A stretch of DNA of 64,000 nt, taken from the NCBI GenBank assembly GCA_049700455.1, contig JBNAVJ010000004.1:1-64000 (forward strand), read 5' to 3'. The translations under genes and the position numbers were made by a program. Source of the stretch: JBNAVJ01 sp049700455 (GTDB taxonomy: Bacteria > Bacteroidota > Ignavibacteria > Tepidaquicellales > Tepidaquicellaceae). The notes beneath the pieces were generated by a model. That model was not told the DNA's origin, did no database searches, and saw nothing but the letters and a program-made list of their open reading frames with translations. The first letter of the stretch is position 1. The number at the start of each line of letters is the position of its first letter. This document shows positions 17,376 to 26,215 of the stretch, piece after piece.

Positions 17376-17889
17376 GAAGATTGTTAATCCTGATTATAAG
17401 GTTAATAGGTTATACCTTCTGGTGTCATCATTTTTAGGACTTGGTTTTTCTCCTTATGCAAGCGGGACAGTTGCAAGTTTTGCTACAATGGTTTTGATTT
17501 TTATTTTTCATCTGAACGATATTTTTTTTCTTGCTTTGATTACCATTGTTTGTATTGTAGTTGGTATTATTGTAAGTGGAGATGCCATAGGTAAATATGG
17601 GAAAGATCCGTCAGTAGTTGTTATTGATGAAGTAGCAGGGATGCTTGTGGCATACCTTGTTTCTCTGATATTGTCTCCTGCGGGGAGTGATAATATCCAA
17701 TGTTTGATTGGTGCTTTTATTGGGTTCAGGTTTTTTGATGTTGTGAAAATTTTCCCATCTACTTATTTTGATAAGATAAATAATTCTTGTGGGATAATGA
17801 TGGATGATGTCATAGCTGGTTTTTATGGAGGGGTCTTATCTGCAGTCTTTAATTTGAGTTTCAAACTATTAGGGGTTTCTTTATGGTAA
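17356..17889 (+). CDS. pgpA: Phosphatidylglycerophosphatase A
   Basis: This is a membrane phosphatase converting phosphatidylglycerophosphate to phosphatidylglycerol, the step after PgsA. Signatures are FSPYASGTVAS near residue 40, the acidic KDPSVVVIDEVAGMLVAY block and FRFFDVVKIFP with a following MDDVIAG. The 177 residues and the membrane segments fit the PgpA family. It overlaps pgsA by 20 bases upstream and cinA by 7 bases downstream. Confidence 0.92.
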   Translation: MKLIKRKKIVNPDYKVNRLYLLVSSFLGLGFSPYASGTVASFATMVLIFIFHLNDIFFLALITIVCIVVGIIVSGDAIGKYGKDPSVVVIDEVAGMLVAYLVSLILSPAGSDNIQCLIGAFIGFRFFDVVKIFPSTYFDKINNSCGIMMDDVIAGFYGGVLSAVFNLSFKLLGVSLW

Positions 17890-19130
17890 ACTGTAAGATT
17901 ATAGCTATTGGAGATGAACTTCTCCTCGGGCAGATTGAAAATACAAATGCAGCTTTTATTGCACAGAAGTTGTATAAGATTGGGCTTCCTGTCAAACGAA
18001 TGGTAACAATAGGTGATGTAAGGGAAGAACTTGTTGCAGAGCTTGAAGATTCACTCAAAAACTATAATGTTACTATAATGACAGGGGGGTTAGGTCCTAC
18101 TCATGATGATATAACAAAATCGACTTTAGTAGAATTTTTTAATGATAAATTAGTCCTTAACGAATCGATTCTTGAACACATCAAAGAGTTGTTTGATAAT
18201 CGAGGAATGAAGATGCCTGATATCAACAGGGAACAAGCTCTTGTCCCCTCGAAGGCAAAAATTATATGGAATGAAAACGGAACGGCTCCTGGCTTCTGGT
18301 TTGAAGAAAATAACAAAATATTTATTTCGCTTCCTGGAGTCCCTTTTGAGATGAAACCGATGATGACAGACTCTGTTCTGCATATGCTGAGAGAGATGGT
18401 GGTTCCTTTGTTAGGATATTTCCAAAAGAGCAGGACAATATTAACTACAGGCATTAGTGAATCTGCTCTTGCTGAATTGATAGGCGATGTAAAAACACTT
18501 ATTGGGGAAAACAATAAACTTGCTTTTCTTCCTTCAGCAACAGGGGTAAGGTTAAGAATTGATGTGAGGGCAGAGGTTGAAGAATATGCTGATTCAATTA
18601 TGGAGGCGTTGCTCCAGAAAATTAAAGAGAAAATTGGTAAATACATTTATAGTTTTGATGACGAACCTCTGAATAAAATAGTTCATAACCAACTTCTTAA
18701 AAAAGGGACTACCATTGCTACTGCTGAGTCCTGTACTTCCGGAATGTTAGCTGTTGCCTTGACAGAATTTAGCGGGAGTTCAGGTTTTTTTATGGGAGGA
18801 GTTAATTCATATTCAAATGATGCAAAAATAGAAATCCTTGGTGTCAATACGGACACAATTCGAAAATATGGTGCTGTTAGTGAAGAAACTGCTATTGAAA
18901 TGGCAACTAATGTAAGAAAGATATTTGGTACTGATATTGGGGTTTCAATTACCGGAATAGCAGGACCTACTGGTGGAACAGATGCAAAGCCCGTAGGGCT
19001 GGTATATATTGGCTATGCTGATGGCAAGAAAGCCTATGCATCAAAAAACCTCTTTGGAAACAATCGTGAACGCAATAGGTTGCGAGCAGTAAACGCAGCA
19101 CTTTCAATCTTGTATTTTGAACTTTTTTAA
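17883..19130 (+). CDS. cinA: CinA-family protein (NMN deamidase / ADP-ribose pyrophosphatase)
   Basis: This is a two-domain CinA. The N-terminal MoCF-like domain (about 1-250) shows IGDELLLGQIENTNAAFIA, TGGLGPTHDDIT and FISLPGVPFEM, and in studied homologues carries ADP-ribose pyrophosphatase activity. The C-terminal PncC-like amidase domain (about 255-415) shows ATAESCTSGM (catalytic Ser), GGVNSYSNDAK and SITGIAGPTGGT, and deamidates nicotinamide mononucleotide. The ATG lies inside the pgpA end. Like nnr in the same run, it belongs to pyridine-nucleotide maintenance. It is the last gene of the long co-directional run. Confidence 0.94.
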   Translation: MVNCKIIAIGDELLLGQIENTNAAFIAQKLYKIGLPVKRMVTIGDVREELVAELEDSLKNYNVTIMTGGLGPTHDDITKSTLVEFFNDKLVLNESILEHIKELFDNRGMKMPDINREQALVPSKAKIIWNENGTAPGFWFEENNKIFISLPGVPFEMKPMMTDSVLHMLREMVVPLLGYFQKSRTILTTGISESALAELIGDVKTLIGENNKLAFLPSATGVRLRIDVRAEVEEYADSIMEALLQKIKEKIGKYIYSFDDEPLNKIVHNQLLKKGTTIATAESCTSGMLAVALTEFSGSSGFFMGGVNSYSNDAKIEILGVNTDTIRKYGAVSEETAIEMATNVRKIFGTDIGVSITGIAGPTGGTDAKPVGLVYIGYADGKKAYASKNLFGNNRERNRLRAVNAALSILYFELF

Positions 19131-19180
19131 ATTATTTTTAGTTTAAATTTAAAAATATTTGGTAAGCAAACTAACGAAAA

Positions 19181-21130
19181 ATGAAAAAGAACATTTTCCT
19201 TTTCATTCTGGGTATAATAACATCCCTTTCTCTGAAGGCTATTGCCCAGTATGATAACCCAAACGTAGACCACCTCCCTTATGGTCTAATTAATTATTAC
19301 AACCCAAGGCTCTTTATTCCATTGGGCGTAATTACCATTGGTGATTATGATAACTTTGATATGGGAGTAGACTATTCAGAGGGGCATGTTTCTATTAATC
19401 CACAAAATCCGTTGTGGATTTTTAATGCGTGGAATATTAACGGTTCACATTATTCCTTGAACGGTTATGATTGGAATAATGCCTATGCGAGTTTTCCAAA
19501 TGCGGCAGGGGACCCTGTAACTGCTTACGATAGTTTAGGCAATCTTTACTATCAAACAATGAAGAATCCAATTACCGGTACCTGGATTGCCAAATCTACA
19601 AACAATGGACAAAGCTGGGTATTTACTAATGTTAGCGGAGTTAATGGGAACGACAAGAACTGGATGGCTTGCGACCAAACGACCGGACCTTATGCAAACT
19701 ATGTCTATAATACAATGACACCTGGTAATTTTGCAAGGAGTACGGATTTTGGACAGACCTTTACACAAACTGCAACTTTTTCTACTCAGAGTCTTCCTGG
19801 AATGATGGTTGCCGTCGGGCCAAATGGTAATATATCTGGTGGAGTTGTTTACGTTGTTACTCATTCAGGAACAAACTCGGCTGGAATTTACACGTTTTAC
19901 AAATCAACAAATGGAGGTTTGAACTTCGTTCAGACTTCTCAATTACAAGTTTCTAACTACATAGGTACAGAAATTAGTGGTCGTTCAACTGTGAGTGGAA
20001 TGAGGACCAGACCCTATCCAATGATAGCTGCTGATAATAGTTGGGGTCCTTATAGAGGCAGGCTATATCTTGTGTGGGCTTCAAATGATCCTCCTGGTAA
20101 TGGCAACAAATCTGATATTTTCTTAAAGTATTCGACAGACCAGGGGGCAACGTGGTCAACAACAAAACGTGTTAATGACGATCCCAATCCACAGGCTAAT
20201 TTTTCGTTTTTCCCTGCAATATGGTGTGATATTAATACGGGGAAACTTTATATTAAATTTTATGATACACGTAATTGTCCCACAAGTGATAGTATGGATG
20301 TCTATGCAACCTATTCGACAGATGGAGGAGAAACTTTTGCTCCCAATCAGCGTTTAACAAATGCGATTTTCAAAATTAAACTGTCTTCATCTGGTAGTCC
20401 TCCTGCATATCAGGGTGATTATGATGCTATTAATTCCAACAAAAAAGTTGCCTATGCAATCTGGGCTGATTTCAGAAATAATAACTATGGTAGTTATGGT
20501 GCATATTTCCCGGATTTTGGAATGAGACTTACTCCTACCTCTGATACGCTGAATGGTTTAAATGGTAGTAAGACATTTACAATGCAGGTACCAAGTGTTA
20601 AACTGTATACTGATACAGTTTTAATTACCACTGCTATTACACCAACTCCTCCTTCAGGTACAATAAATGTTACTTTGCCTTCTGGGAATAAACTTACTTC
20701 TTATCCAGGTTCATTGCCTATAACAGTAACTGCCACTGGCGGTGTAACGGCAGGTACGTATCTTTTGACTGTTACTGCTAAAGGTCCTAATGGAACACCG
20801 GTACATAAACGAACTTCATCACTTGTTATTTCTCCTGCAGCAGGAATTGTGGAAAACAATTTGCCATATAAGTATGAACTCTTACAAAACTATCCTAATC
20901 CTTTTAATCCCACTACAAGGATAGAGTTTTATATGGCAAAGGTTGGAAATGCCAAAATAACAGTTTTTGATGTTCTTGGTAAAGAAATTACAAGTCAATA
21001 TCTTGTGAATTTGGCACCGGGTAAGAATTTCATAATGTTCAATGCTGGTAACCTGACAGCCGGAATTTATTTTTATAAGTTTGAAGCTGAAGGTTTTGCG
21101 GATGTTAAGAAAATGATGCTTGTTAAATAA
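19181..21130 (+). CDS. T9SS-exported Asp-box (sialidase-fold) protein
   Basis: This is a 649-residue secreted protein. A signal peptide ends near AIAQ (about 22). The central region is a beta-propeller with several Asp-box/BNR motifs (STNNGQSWVF, STNGGLNFV, STDQGATWST, STDGGETFA). A C-terminal type A T9SS sorting domain of about 80 residues starts at QNYPNPFNPTTRIEF and ends FADVKKMMLVK. Canonical sialidase catalytic residues cannot be confirmed, so sialidase activity should not be assumed. The gene is followed by a strong terminator. Confidence 0.85.
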   Translation: MKKNIFLFILGIITSLSLKAIAQYDNPNVDHLPYGLINYYNPRLFIPLGVITIGDYDNFDMGVDYSEGHVSINPQNPLWIFNAWNINGSHYSLNGYDWNNAYASFPNAAGDPVTAYDSLGNLYYQTMKNPITGTWIAKSTNNGQSWVFTNVSGVNGNDKNWMACDQTTGPYANYVYNTMTPGNFARSTDFGQTFTQTATFSTQSLPGMMVAVGPNGNISGGVVYVVTHSGTNSAGIYTFYKSTNGGLNFVQTSQLQVSNYIGTEISGRSTVSGMRTRPYPMIAADNSWGPYRGRLYLVWASNDPPGNGNKSDIFLKYSTDQGATWSTTKRVNDDPNPQANFSFFPAIWCDINTGKLYIKFYDTRNCPTSDSMDVYATYSTDGGETFAPNQRLTNAIFKIKLSSSGSPPAYQGDYDAINSNKKVAYAIWADFRNNNYGSYGAYFPDFGMRLTPTSDTLNGLNGSKTFTMQVPSVKLYTDTVLITTAITPTPPSGTINVTLPSGNKLTSYPGSLPITVTATGGVTAGTYLLTVTAKGPNGTPVHKRTSSLVISPAAGIVENNLPYKYELLQNYPNPFNPTTRIEFYMAKVGNAKITVFDVLGKEITSQYLVNLAPGKNFIMFNAGNLTAGIYFYKFEAEGFADVKKMMLVK

Positions 21131-21151
21131 TTTAACTGTAATATCTATTTT

Positions 21152-21190
21152 GAGGCAGCAGGGTTTAAAATTTTGCTGCCTCTTTTTTTT
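21152..21190 (+). terminator. Rho-independent terminator after the T9SS Asp-box gene
   Basis: The stem GAGGCAGC / GCTGCCTC has a 15-base AT-rich loop and is followed by a run of eight T. It lies 22 bases after the stop codon and 14 bases before the next gene start. Confidence 0.9.
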
Positions 21191-21203
21191 AAAAAACTAA
21201 ATA

Positions 21204-22211
21204 TTGAAGTTTATGAATGTTAATGCAATGGCAGCTTTTAAAAAGGGAGCCCCACTAAATCAATTTAGATATGGTATTGATGAGTTGGGTCAATATGATT
21301 GTATTATCAAAGTTATCTCTTGTGGCTTGTGTCATAGTGATATTCATGCAATAGATAATTTTTTCCCTGTTAAGTATCCGATGGTGCCGGGTCATGAGGT
21401 TATAGGGGAGGTGGTAGAAATAGGAACAGGGGTCAATCATCTAAAAATCTCCGACATAGTAGGTGTTGGTTGGCAACGATCTGCTTGTTTGCAATGTGAG
21501 GATTGTATTAATGGTAACGAAAATGTTTGTACCAGTGCAAAAGGAGTGATAACAGATGGGTATGGAGGTTTTGCAGATTACCTTGTTATGGATAGTCGTT
21601 TTTGTTTTTTACTCCCGTCGGGGTTGGATAGAGTGAAGGCTGGACCGCTAATGTGTGGGGGTATTACGGTATATTCCGCATTGAAATATGCGGGTATGAA
21701 GTCAGGACAGAGAATAGGCGTTATAGGAGCAGGAGGGCTGGGACATCTTGCAATCCAGTTTGCTGCAAAACTTGGGAACAAGGTTACAGTTTTTACAACT
21801 TCAAAAGATAAGGCTGAATTTGCAATAAATATGGGAGCAAGTGAAGTGGTTATTACTAAAGATGGAAGTAAGATAGAAACAGAGAGACCTCTTGACATTA
21901 TAATTAGCACAGTTCCTGCAGATCTTGATTGGGGAAAATATGTTAGATTGCTTTCAACAGATGGGACACTAACTTTTGTAGGTTTATTTGATAAACCAAT
22001 AAGCATTGACTTGTTTTCACTGCTTTCACGGCGAAGAAAAATAACCGCAAGTCCAATAGGAGGCAGAGCTGCTATAAATGAAATGTTAAAGATTGCAAGT
22101 GACTTTAAGATTGAACCAATTATAGAAACCTTCTCTCTGAAAGACGTAAATGTTGCAATTAAGAAAGTGCGTGAAAATACTATCAGATATCGTGCAGTAA
22201 TTATACCATAA
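21204..22211 (+). CDS. Zinc-dependent NAD(P) alcohol dehydrogenase (cinnamyl-ADH/YahK type)
   Basis: This is a medium-chain dehydrogenase/reductase that oxidises alcohols or reduces aldehydes with NAD(P). The catalytic zinc site is CGLCHSDIHAID with PGHEVIGEVVEIG. The structural zinc site is CLQCEDCINGNENVC. The Rossmann motif is GAGGLGHLAIQFA around residue 175. The annotated TTG at 21204 is weaker than the in-frame ATG at 21213 (MNVNAM), which I favour. At 335 residues it matches the YahK/CAD subfamily. It sits alone between a terminator and a convergent gene. The substrate cannot be told. Confidence 0.9.
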   Translation: MKFMNVNAMAAFKKGAPLNQFRYGIDELGQYDCIIKVISCGLCHSDIHAIDNFFPVKYPMVPGHEVIGEVVEIGTGVNHLKISDIVGVGWQRSACLQCEDCINGNENVCTSAKGVITDGYGGFADYLVMDSRFCFLLPSGLDRVKAGPLMCGGITVYSALKYAGMKSGQRIGVIGAGGLGHLAIQFAAKLGNKVTVFTTSKDKAEFAINMGASEVVITKDGSKIETERPLDIIISTVPADLDWGKYVRLLSTDGTLTFVGLFDKPISIDLFSLLSRRRKITASPIGGRAAINEMLKIASDFKIEPIIETFSLKDVNVAIKKVRENTIRYRAVIIP

Positions 22212-22220
22212 CAGGTTGAT

Positions 22221-22994
22221 TTATACCAGTGGTATTTGTTTTCTTATTTCATATAATAATATTGAGGCTGCGGTTGTTACATTTAAGGATTCGCAATCTG
22301 AATATCCTTTGATTGTAAGTTTTTTGTAGCCCTTTTCTTTAAGCAATTGATGTGAAATGCCGCTGGCTTCGTTGCCAAATACTAAAATGTATTTTCTATC
22401 TTTTGAAAATTTAGTTTCTTGTAAAAAGTGTCCATCGCGTGGAACTGTTAATAGTATTTCAAAGCCAGTGTTATAAAAATCGTGAATTATCTTATACAAA
22501 TCAACTTCTCTATGCAAGTTTATATAAAAGATAGAACCTTGTGAAGCCCTTATGACTTTAGGGTTAAAATGATCTACGGAGGTGCTGCTGATGATTATAT
22601 CGTGGTATCCAAACCAATGTGCAATTCTAAATATTGTTCCCAGGTTTCCCGGATCTTTAATTTCTTCAAGCGCCAGAATTATATCACCCTTAATTTGTTG
22701 CTGCCTGGTAGGAAAATTAACAATAGCTGCAATACCTTGCGGTGTTACAGTATCGGATAGTCTTAGTAAATCTTTTCGTGAAACGTAATGTATCTTGTAG
22801 CTCTGGATTCCCTTAATTATAGAAATTGATTGATAGTCATCAGCAACTATAATATCAGTTATTAAATTTCTGTATGTAGGGGATTTTATACATTCATTTA
22901 AAAGGTGTTCGCCTTCAATAATAAATTTTTTCCCCTCTTCACGATATTTTTTTAATTTTAGTTTTGCTAATGCTTTCAGCTGATTTTTTGTCAT
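22221..22994 (-). CDS. TrmH/SpoU-family RNA 2'-O-methyltransferase
   Basis: This is a SPOUT methyltransferase and the second TrmH-family enzyme in the window. The N-terminus (KKYREEGKKFIIEGEHLLNE) is the L30e-like substrate-binding domain of the TsnR/RlmB-like group. The SAM motifs are LEEIKDPGNLGTIFRIAHWFG, LVFGNEASGI and TIKGYSDCESLNVTTAASI; the motif 1 Asn and Arg and the motif 3 Asn are present. At 257 residues it is complete. The RNA target is unknown. Its start overlaps the queD stop by 4 bases, so the two are coupled. Confidence 0.88.
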   Translation of the reverse strand: MTKNQLKALAKLKLKKYREEGKKFIIEGEHLLNECIKSPTYRNLITDIIVADDYQSISIIKGIQSYKIHYVSRKDLLRLSDTVTPQGIAAIVNFPTRQQQIKGDIILALEEIKDPGNLGTIFRIAHWFGYHDIIISSTSVDHFNPKVIRASQGSIFYINLHREVDLYKIIHDFYNTGFEILLTVPRDGHFLQETKFSKDRKYILVFGNEASGISHQLLKEKGYKKLTIKGYSDCESLNVTTAASILLYEIRKQIPLV

Positions 22995-23401
22995 AATGAC
23001 TTTGGGATATAGGTAACTGAGTTTTTTTCAGTTTCATAAATTTTGACTGAATAAAGCCGGGCATTTGGTCTCTTCAGTTTTGGTTCGAGGATGTTGTAAA
23101 ATATGATAGCAATGTTTTCGGCGGTAGGGACTATGCCTTTGAACATTGGAATTGTGTTAAGGTCCTGATGGTCAACTTTATCAAGAATTTCTGTTCTCAA
23201 AATATCTTTAAGCTCTTTCAGGTCGAAGACGTAACCTGTAATTTTGTCAGGGGTTCCTGCAATAGTAACCTCAAGGTAATAATTGTGTCCATGTATGTTA
23301 CTGCATTTGCCAAAGAGTTTCTGGTTTTGTTCCCTTGATAAATTATCTGAAGTTAATGTATGAGAGGCAGAGAAATGTTCTTTTCGACTAATAAATACCA
23401 T
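22991..23401 (-). CDS. queD: 6-carboxy-5,6,7,8-tetrahydropterin synthase (QueD/PTPS family)
   Basis: This zinc enzyme belongs to queuosine precursor synthesis and converts dihydroneopterin triphosphate to 6-carboxytetrahydropterin. The zinc ligands are His in FSASHTL and the two His of NIHGHNYYLEV. The catalytic Cys is in LFGKCSNIHGH. A conserved Asp-His is in DKVDHQDLN. The 136 residues fit QueD. It is divergent from the efflux operon and upstream of the TrmH-family gene, consistent with an RNA-modification pairing. No preQ1 riboswitch is evident upstream. Confidence 0.92.
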   Translation of the reverse strand: MVFISRKEHFSASHTLTSDNLSREQNQKLFGKCSNIHGHNYYLEVTIAGTPDKITGYVFDLKELKDILRTEILDKVDHQDLNTIPMFKGIVPTAENIAIIFYNILEPKLKRPNARLYSVKIYETEKNSVTYIPKSL

Positions 23402-23483
23402 ATAAATAAAAGATGTTTAATGCTAAAATAAGCCAATTTTATAGAATTTACAAAGGGAAAATTTTTTTTTACATACTTATTGA

Positions 23484-23497
23484 ATGAAACATTTCAT
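23484..23497. promoter_or_regulatory. Palindromic operator candidate upstream of the efflux operon
   Basis: ATGAAA-CA-TTTCAT is a perfect 6+6 inverted repeat, centred about 42 bases before the tolC-like ATG in the divergent queD/efflux intergenic region. Short palindromes at this position commonly bind TetR- or MarR-type repressors of efflux pumps. No such regulator gene is adjacent. Confidence 0.4.
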
Positions 23498-23532
23498 AGT
23501 TTTAAACGTTAATATAATATAAAAACAAGGCA

Positions 23533-24873
23533 ATGAAAAAAATAGTTTTACTGGTTTTTTTATTTCTAATTTACAGTCCCATATATGCTCAGTCTGTTAT
23601 TGATTTGAATACTGCAATAAAAACTGCCCTTCAAAATAATCCTGATATTATTACCCAACAAAATAACCTTACTATACAGAACTACAATATAAAGAATGTT
23701 CAGGGGGACTTGTTTCCTTCTTTAAATGTAACGGGAGGGTGGTCGAGAAACAACACTTTTTCGAAGGGGGGTGTTGTTTATCAGAATGGCATTCCAATTT
23801 TTATTGGGGATCAAAGCAGAACTCAGGATAATGTAAGTGTTGGCATAAACTCACAGGTTACACTTTTCAATGGATTTGCTAATTATGAAAATATTACGCT
23901 GGAAAAACAAAACGAGACTTCATTAAAGCTCAATCTTGAGAAGTTAAAATATGATGTTGTTATTAATGTTTATTCAAAATACTTTGATGTTCTAAAAAAA
24001 GAGAAGATAGTTGTAGCCAACGAAGAAAATCTGAGCAGTTCTGTTGCACAATTGAATAAGATTAAGGAGTATGTTAATGTTGGAAAAAAAACAGTCTCAG
24101 ATGTTTACAAACAGGATGTTCAGGTTGCACAGGACGAACTTGCTGTGGAACAGTCTCGTAATGATCTTAAAAAAGCAAAAGTTGAGTTATTATATGCAAT
24201 GTATGATGATGTAAATAAAGAAATTCAAGTAAACACACAGGAAGTCTTTATAGATTATACTCTCAGAGAACTACAGGATATGCTTGCAAGTTATCGTGAT
24301 ATTGAATCTTTAACTAAAAGAGCAATTGCAAATCGTTACGATTATAAGGCAGCACTCAAACAGATAGAAATCAATCAAATCAAATTGAGCATTGCGAAAA
24401 AAAATCTATATTTTCCATCATTAACTGCATTTAGTAATTATAATCTTAATGGGGATAGATTTGATAATTTGACTAACACGAGGGCGTTTACTTTTGGATT
24501 ATCATTAAGTTACCCAATATTTCAAGGGTTTAATCAGGAAGTAAATCGGCAAATAGCGGAAGTGAATGTGAAACAGAAATCTGAAGATTTAAAGAAACTC
24601 GAGATGCAGATTAAATCTGAGATTAAAAAAGCTGTTCTCGATCTTGAGGTTGCATATAAACAACTGGAAATTCTTGAGCGCAATATTGCTTCAGCTGAAC
24701 AGGACAAGATTCTTTCCGAAGAAAATTTTCTCGTTGGATATGGGACAATTCTTGATGTACAGGTTGCTACTGCAAAACTCAATAATCTCAAGATAAATAA
24801 AATAAATGCAATTTATAATTTTCTTCTTGCAAAACAGCAAATTGAATATTTAGTAGGACAATTAAAGTTTTAA
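23533..24873 (+). CDS. TolC-family outer-membrane efflux protein
   Basis: This is the trimeric outer-membrane exit duct of a tripartite efflux pump. A signal peptide ends near IYAQ (about 20). Two OEP repeats of long amphipathic helices follow (for example LNTAIKTALQNNPDI at the start of repeat one and LTKRAIANRYDYKAALKQIE in the second), with beta-strand segments such as VSVGINSQVTLFNG and FGLSLSYPIFQG. The 446-residue length is typical. It is the first gene of an operon that continues with a MacA-like adaptor, an ATPase and two permeases. Confidence 0.92.
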   Translation: MKKIVLLVFLFLIYSPIYAQSVIDLNTAIKTALQNNPDIITQQNNLTIQNYNIKNVQGDLFPSLNVTGGWSRNNTFSKGGVVYQNGIPIFIGDQSRTQDNVSVGINSQVTLFNGFANYENITLEKQNETSLKLNLEKLKYDVVINVYSKYFDVLKKEKIVVANEENLSSSVAQLNKIKEYVNVGKKTVSDVYKQDVQVAQDELAVEQSRNDLKKAKVELLYAMYDDVNKEIQVNTQEVFIDYTLRELQDMLASYRDIESLTKRAIANRYDYKAALKQIEINQIKLSIAKKNLYFPSLTAFSNYNLNGDRFDNLTNTRAFTFGLSLSYPIFQGFNQEVNRQIAEVNVKQKSEDLKKLEMQIKSEIKKAVLDLEVAYKQLEILERNIASAEQDKILSEENFLVGYGTILDVQVATAKLNNLKINKINAIYNFLLAKQQIEYLVGQLKF

Positions 24874-24889
24874 ATTTTAAATCAAAAAT

Positions 24890-26215
24890 ATGAATACATC
24901 AACAACAGTATCTGTTCCTAACAATAAGAAAAAGAAGAACAAAAGAAAAAAGGTTTTCTGGATAGTAACTATAGTTCTTGTTATCTTGATTGTTGTTACT
25001 GCAATAGTTTCAGGTAAAAAAGAAAAAGTAGTTGAAGTTCAAACTGAAAAGGTTCAGAAAAGAAAAATTATTCAGGTTGTAACAGCGACCGGTAAAGTAC
25101 AGGCTGAGACGAAAGTTAACATCAGTGCTGAAGTAAGTGGAGAAATTGTAGAGCTTCCATTTAAAGAAGGGGATGAAGTGAAAAAAGGTGATCTTGTAGT
25201 TAAGATTAAACCTGATGTTTATTATCCACAATTGAAGCAGCAGGAAGCAGCAATTAAAGTTCAGGAAAGTAATTTGAAACTGCAAGAAGTTAATCTAAAA
25301 AAGAACGAACAGGAATTGAGCAGAATTAAGGAGTTATATTCAAAAGGTCTGGCATCTAAAAGCGATCTTGATAATGCTCAAGCTAACTATGATGCAACAA
25401 TAGCGCAGATTAATACGGTTAGAGCTCAGATAAATCAGCAACGGGCAGCCTTACTTCAAGTAAAATATGATATTTCCAAGACAACAATTTATGCTCCTAT
25501 GAGCGGGACAGTTACTCAATTGAATAATGAGAAAGGTGAAAAAGTGCTGGGGACAATGTCTAATATGGGTTCAACTATTATGACAATTTCGGATTTATCA
25601 CGAATGGAATGTCAGGTAGAAGTTGGCGAAACAGATGTCACTTATGTAAAGATTGGAGATACTGCAAGAATTCAGATAGATGCTTTTCCAGATGTAATTT
25701 TTGATGGATACGTCTATGAAATAGCTAACACTGCTAAAACTAAGGGTACTGGTACACAGGAAGAGGTAGTAAACTTTATAGTAAAAATCAGGATACTTAA
25801 TAAAGGTTATGACCTCAGGCCTGGAATGAGTTGTACTGTTGATATTGAAGTGGATAGTCGTGACAATGTTCTGGCTGTACCTATTCAGTCGGTGACTACA
25901 AGGGAAGAGGAACCTCCTTCTTCTCTGGGTGAAGGCTCCCCTGATAACCTTACAACGGAGAAAGAAACTAAAGGTATAAAAAAGAACAAACCTAAAGAAA
26001 TAGTTTTTGTTGTTGAAGGTGGTGTATCAAAGAAACGGGAAGTTAAAACTGGTATAAGTGATGCAGAGTATATAGAAATAATCAATGGTTTAAATGAAGG
26101 AGAGGAAGTAGTAAAAGGAAGTTTTAAAGCCATTACAAAAGACCTTGATGATGGTGTAAAAGTTAGAGTTGATAACTCAAAGAAAAAAGTAAAAAAAGAT
26201 AGTGGCAATGGATAA
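24890..26215 (+). CDS. MacA/HlyD-type periplasmic adaptor
   Basis: This is a membrane-fusion protein linking an inner-membrane ABC transporter to TolC. One N-terminal membrane anchor (about residues 22-42) is followed by split lipoyl domains (TATGKVQAETKVNISAEVSG and TIYAPMSGTVTQL), a coiled-coil hairpin (about 110-180), a beta-barrel and a membrane-proximal domain. A charged Pro/Glu/Ser-rich insertion at about 340-365 is poorly conserved in such proteins. It lies 16 bases after the tolC-like gene and overlaps the ATPase start. Confidence 0.92.
   Translation: MNTSTTVSVPNNKKKKNKRKKVFWIVTIVLVILIVVTAIVSGKKEKVVEVQTEKVQKRKIIQVVTATGKVQAETKVNISAEVSGEIVELPFKEGDEVKKGDLVVKIKPDVYYPQLKQQEAAIKVQESNLKLQEVNLKKNEQELSRIKELYSKGLASKSDLDNAQANYDATIAQINTVRAQINQQRAALLQVKYDISKTTIYAPMSGTVTQLNNEKGEKVLGTMSNMGSTIMTISDLSRMECQVEVGETDVTYVKIGDTARIQIDAFPDVIFDGYVYEIANTAKTKGTGTQEEVVNFIVKIRILNKGYDLRPGMSCTVDIEVDSRDNVLAVPIQSVTTREEEPPSSLGEGSPDNLTTEKETKGIKKNKPKEIVFVVEGGVSKKREVKTGISDAEYIEIINGLNEGEEVVKGSFKAITKDLDDGVKVRVDNSKKKVKKDSGNG

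Noticed and set aside
19181..21130. Calling the Asp-box protein a sialidase
   Set aside because: Asp-box propellers are shared by many binding proteins, and the arginine triad and catalytic Tyr/Glu of sialidases could not be confirmed.
22223..22235. ATACC-AGT-GGTAT as a terminator after the alcohol dehydrogenase gene
   Set aside because: The stem is only 5 pairs and the following T-rich stretch is interrupted; it also lies inside the opposing coding end.
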